Source: a bacterium (GTDB taxonomy: Bacteria; AUK180). From it: a DNA stretch of 6,004 bases. The stretch spans positions 1 to 6,004 of the forward strand of contig JAGGYO010000064.1 of NCBI GenBank assembly GCA_021162505.1, given 5' to 3'. A model generated the notes under the pieces. That model searched no databases. It was not told the DNA's origin and saw nothing but the letters and a program-made list of their open reading frames with translations. Position numbers and translations under genes: made by a program. Shown piece after piece: positions 5,788 through 6,004 of the stretch (position 1 is the first letter of the stretch; each line of letters opens with the position of its first letter).

Positions 5788-6004
5788 ATGAGAGTTCGAA
5801 AAGAAATAATATTACCAAAAAATGAATTAATAAAATATATTGAGAATTCTAATGCCGATGTATTAAATCTTTCTGTACCTTCTCTTACAATAATTGGTCT
5901 GGCCCTAGTTATTTTGGATTATTTTTTTTATCCTGGCTTCAAGGAAGAAAATAGTATATTCATTCATTTGTCTCATTGGGCGCTCTTTTTACCACATATT
6001 ATAA
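5788..6004 (+). CDS. Unrecognised membrane protein, N-terminal part (3' truncated by window)
   Basis: An open frame runs from the ATG at 5788 to the window end without a stop, giving 72 complete codons. It starts MRVRKEIILPKNELIKYIEN, a charged, probably cytoplasmic stretch of about 27 residues. A hydrophobic segment follows (VPSLTIIGLALVILDYFFY, about 30-48), then a short polar loop (GFKEEN) and a second partly hydrophobic stretch near the cut (LSHWALFLPHII). No family is recognised. A membrane-anchored sensor or enzyme is possible but unsupported. The ATG is the first possible start after the in-frame TAA at 5782-5784, and no other in-frame ATG exists in the visible part. There is no Shine-Dalgarno sequence upstream. 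The promoter placement suggests leaderless translation, though co-transcription with the permease, whose stop is only 24 nt upstream, cannot be excluded. Confidence 0.65.
   Translation, partial: MRVRKEIILPKNELIKYIENSNADVLNLSVPSLTIIGLALVILDYFFYPGFKEENSIFIHLSHWALFLPHII

Overview
This AT-rich window carries three substantial genes and the start of a fourth, all on the + strand. It suggests a bacterium of the Fibrobacteres-Chlorobi-Bacteroidetes (FCB) group. A large secreted-type protein with a type IX secretion system (T9SS)-like C-terminal sorting domain is followed directly by a PorV/PorQ-family outer-membrane barrel, a combination typical of that group. Strong Shine-Dalgarno sequences (aagggagg, ggagg) and TATAAT-type -10 boxes argue against a core Bacteroidota member and fit a Cloacimonadota-like or related lineage better. 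The lineage is inference only.

Layout. (1) 2-3094: the 3' part (1030 visible codons) of a multidomain exported protein. Its order is a fibronectin type III-like module, an alpha/beta (perhaps glutamine-amidotransferase-like) region, a TolB/PD40-like propeller region, a linker beta region and a FlgD-like/T9SS-type C-terminal domain. The 5' end lies outside the window, and the ATG at 56 is not its start. (2) 3095-3151: a short gap with a GC-rich element that can form two mutually exclusive hairpins, then a strong ribosome binding site. (3) 3152-4057: a PorV/PorQ-family beta-barrel with a signal peptide and a C-terminal Phe. (4) 4075-4104: a perfect 11-bp intrinsic terminator. (5) 4105-4461: a non-coding stretch packed with small palindromes, a composite element bounded by gtcatt/aatgac, a degenerate direct repeat, a 14-nt tandem repeat and a promoter. 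(6) 4462-5763: an NCS2-family purine permease of the AzgA/PbuG type. (7) 5788 to the window end: the first 72 codons of an unrecognised membrane protein. It sits behind a TTGATT-N17-TATAAT promoter that puts the transcription start at or next to its ATG, so the mRNA is probably leaderless.

How the genes fit together. The first two genes look like cargo and a transport/attachment component of one export route: in T9SS, PorV receives substrates at the outer membrane through their C-terminal domain. The hairpin between them may set their relative expression. The strong terminator and repeat cluster separate this pair from the permease, which imports nucleobases (probably hypoxanthine, guanine or adenine). 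The last gene has its own promoter overlapping the permease stop, but nothing seen would block read-through from the permease. No tRNA, rRNA, CRISPR array, transposase or phage gene was found. The most unusual features are the palindrome mosaic, the leaderless promoter and the dual hairpin. No clearly new defence or mobile system is visible.
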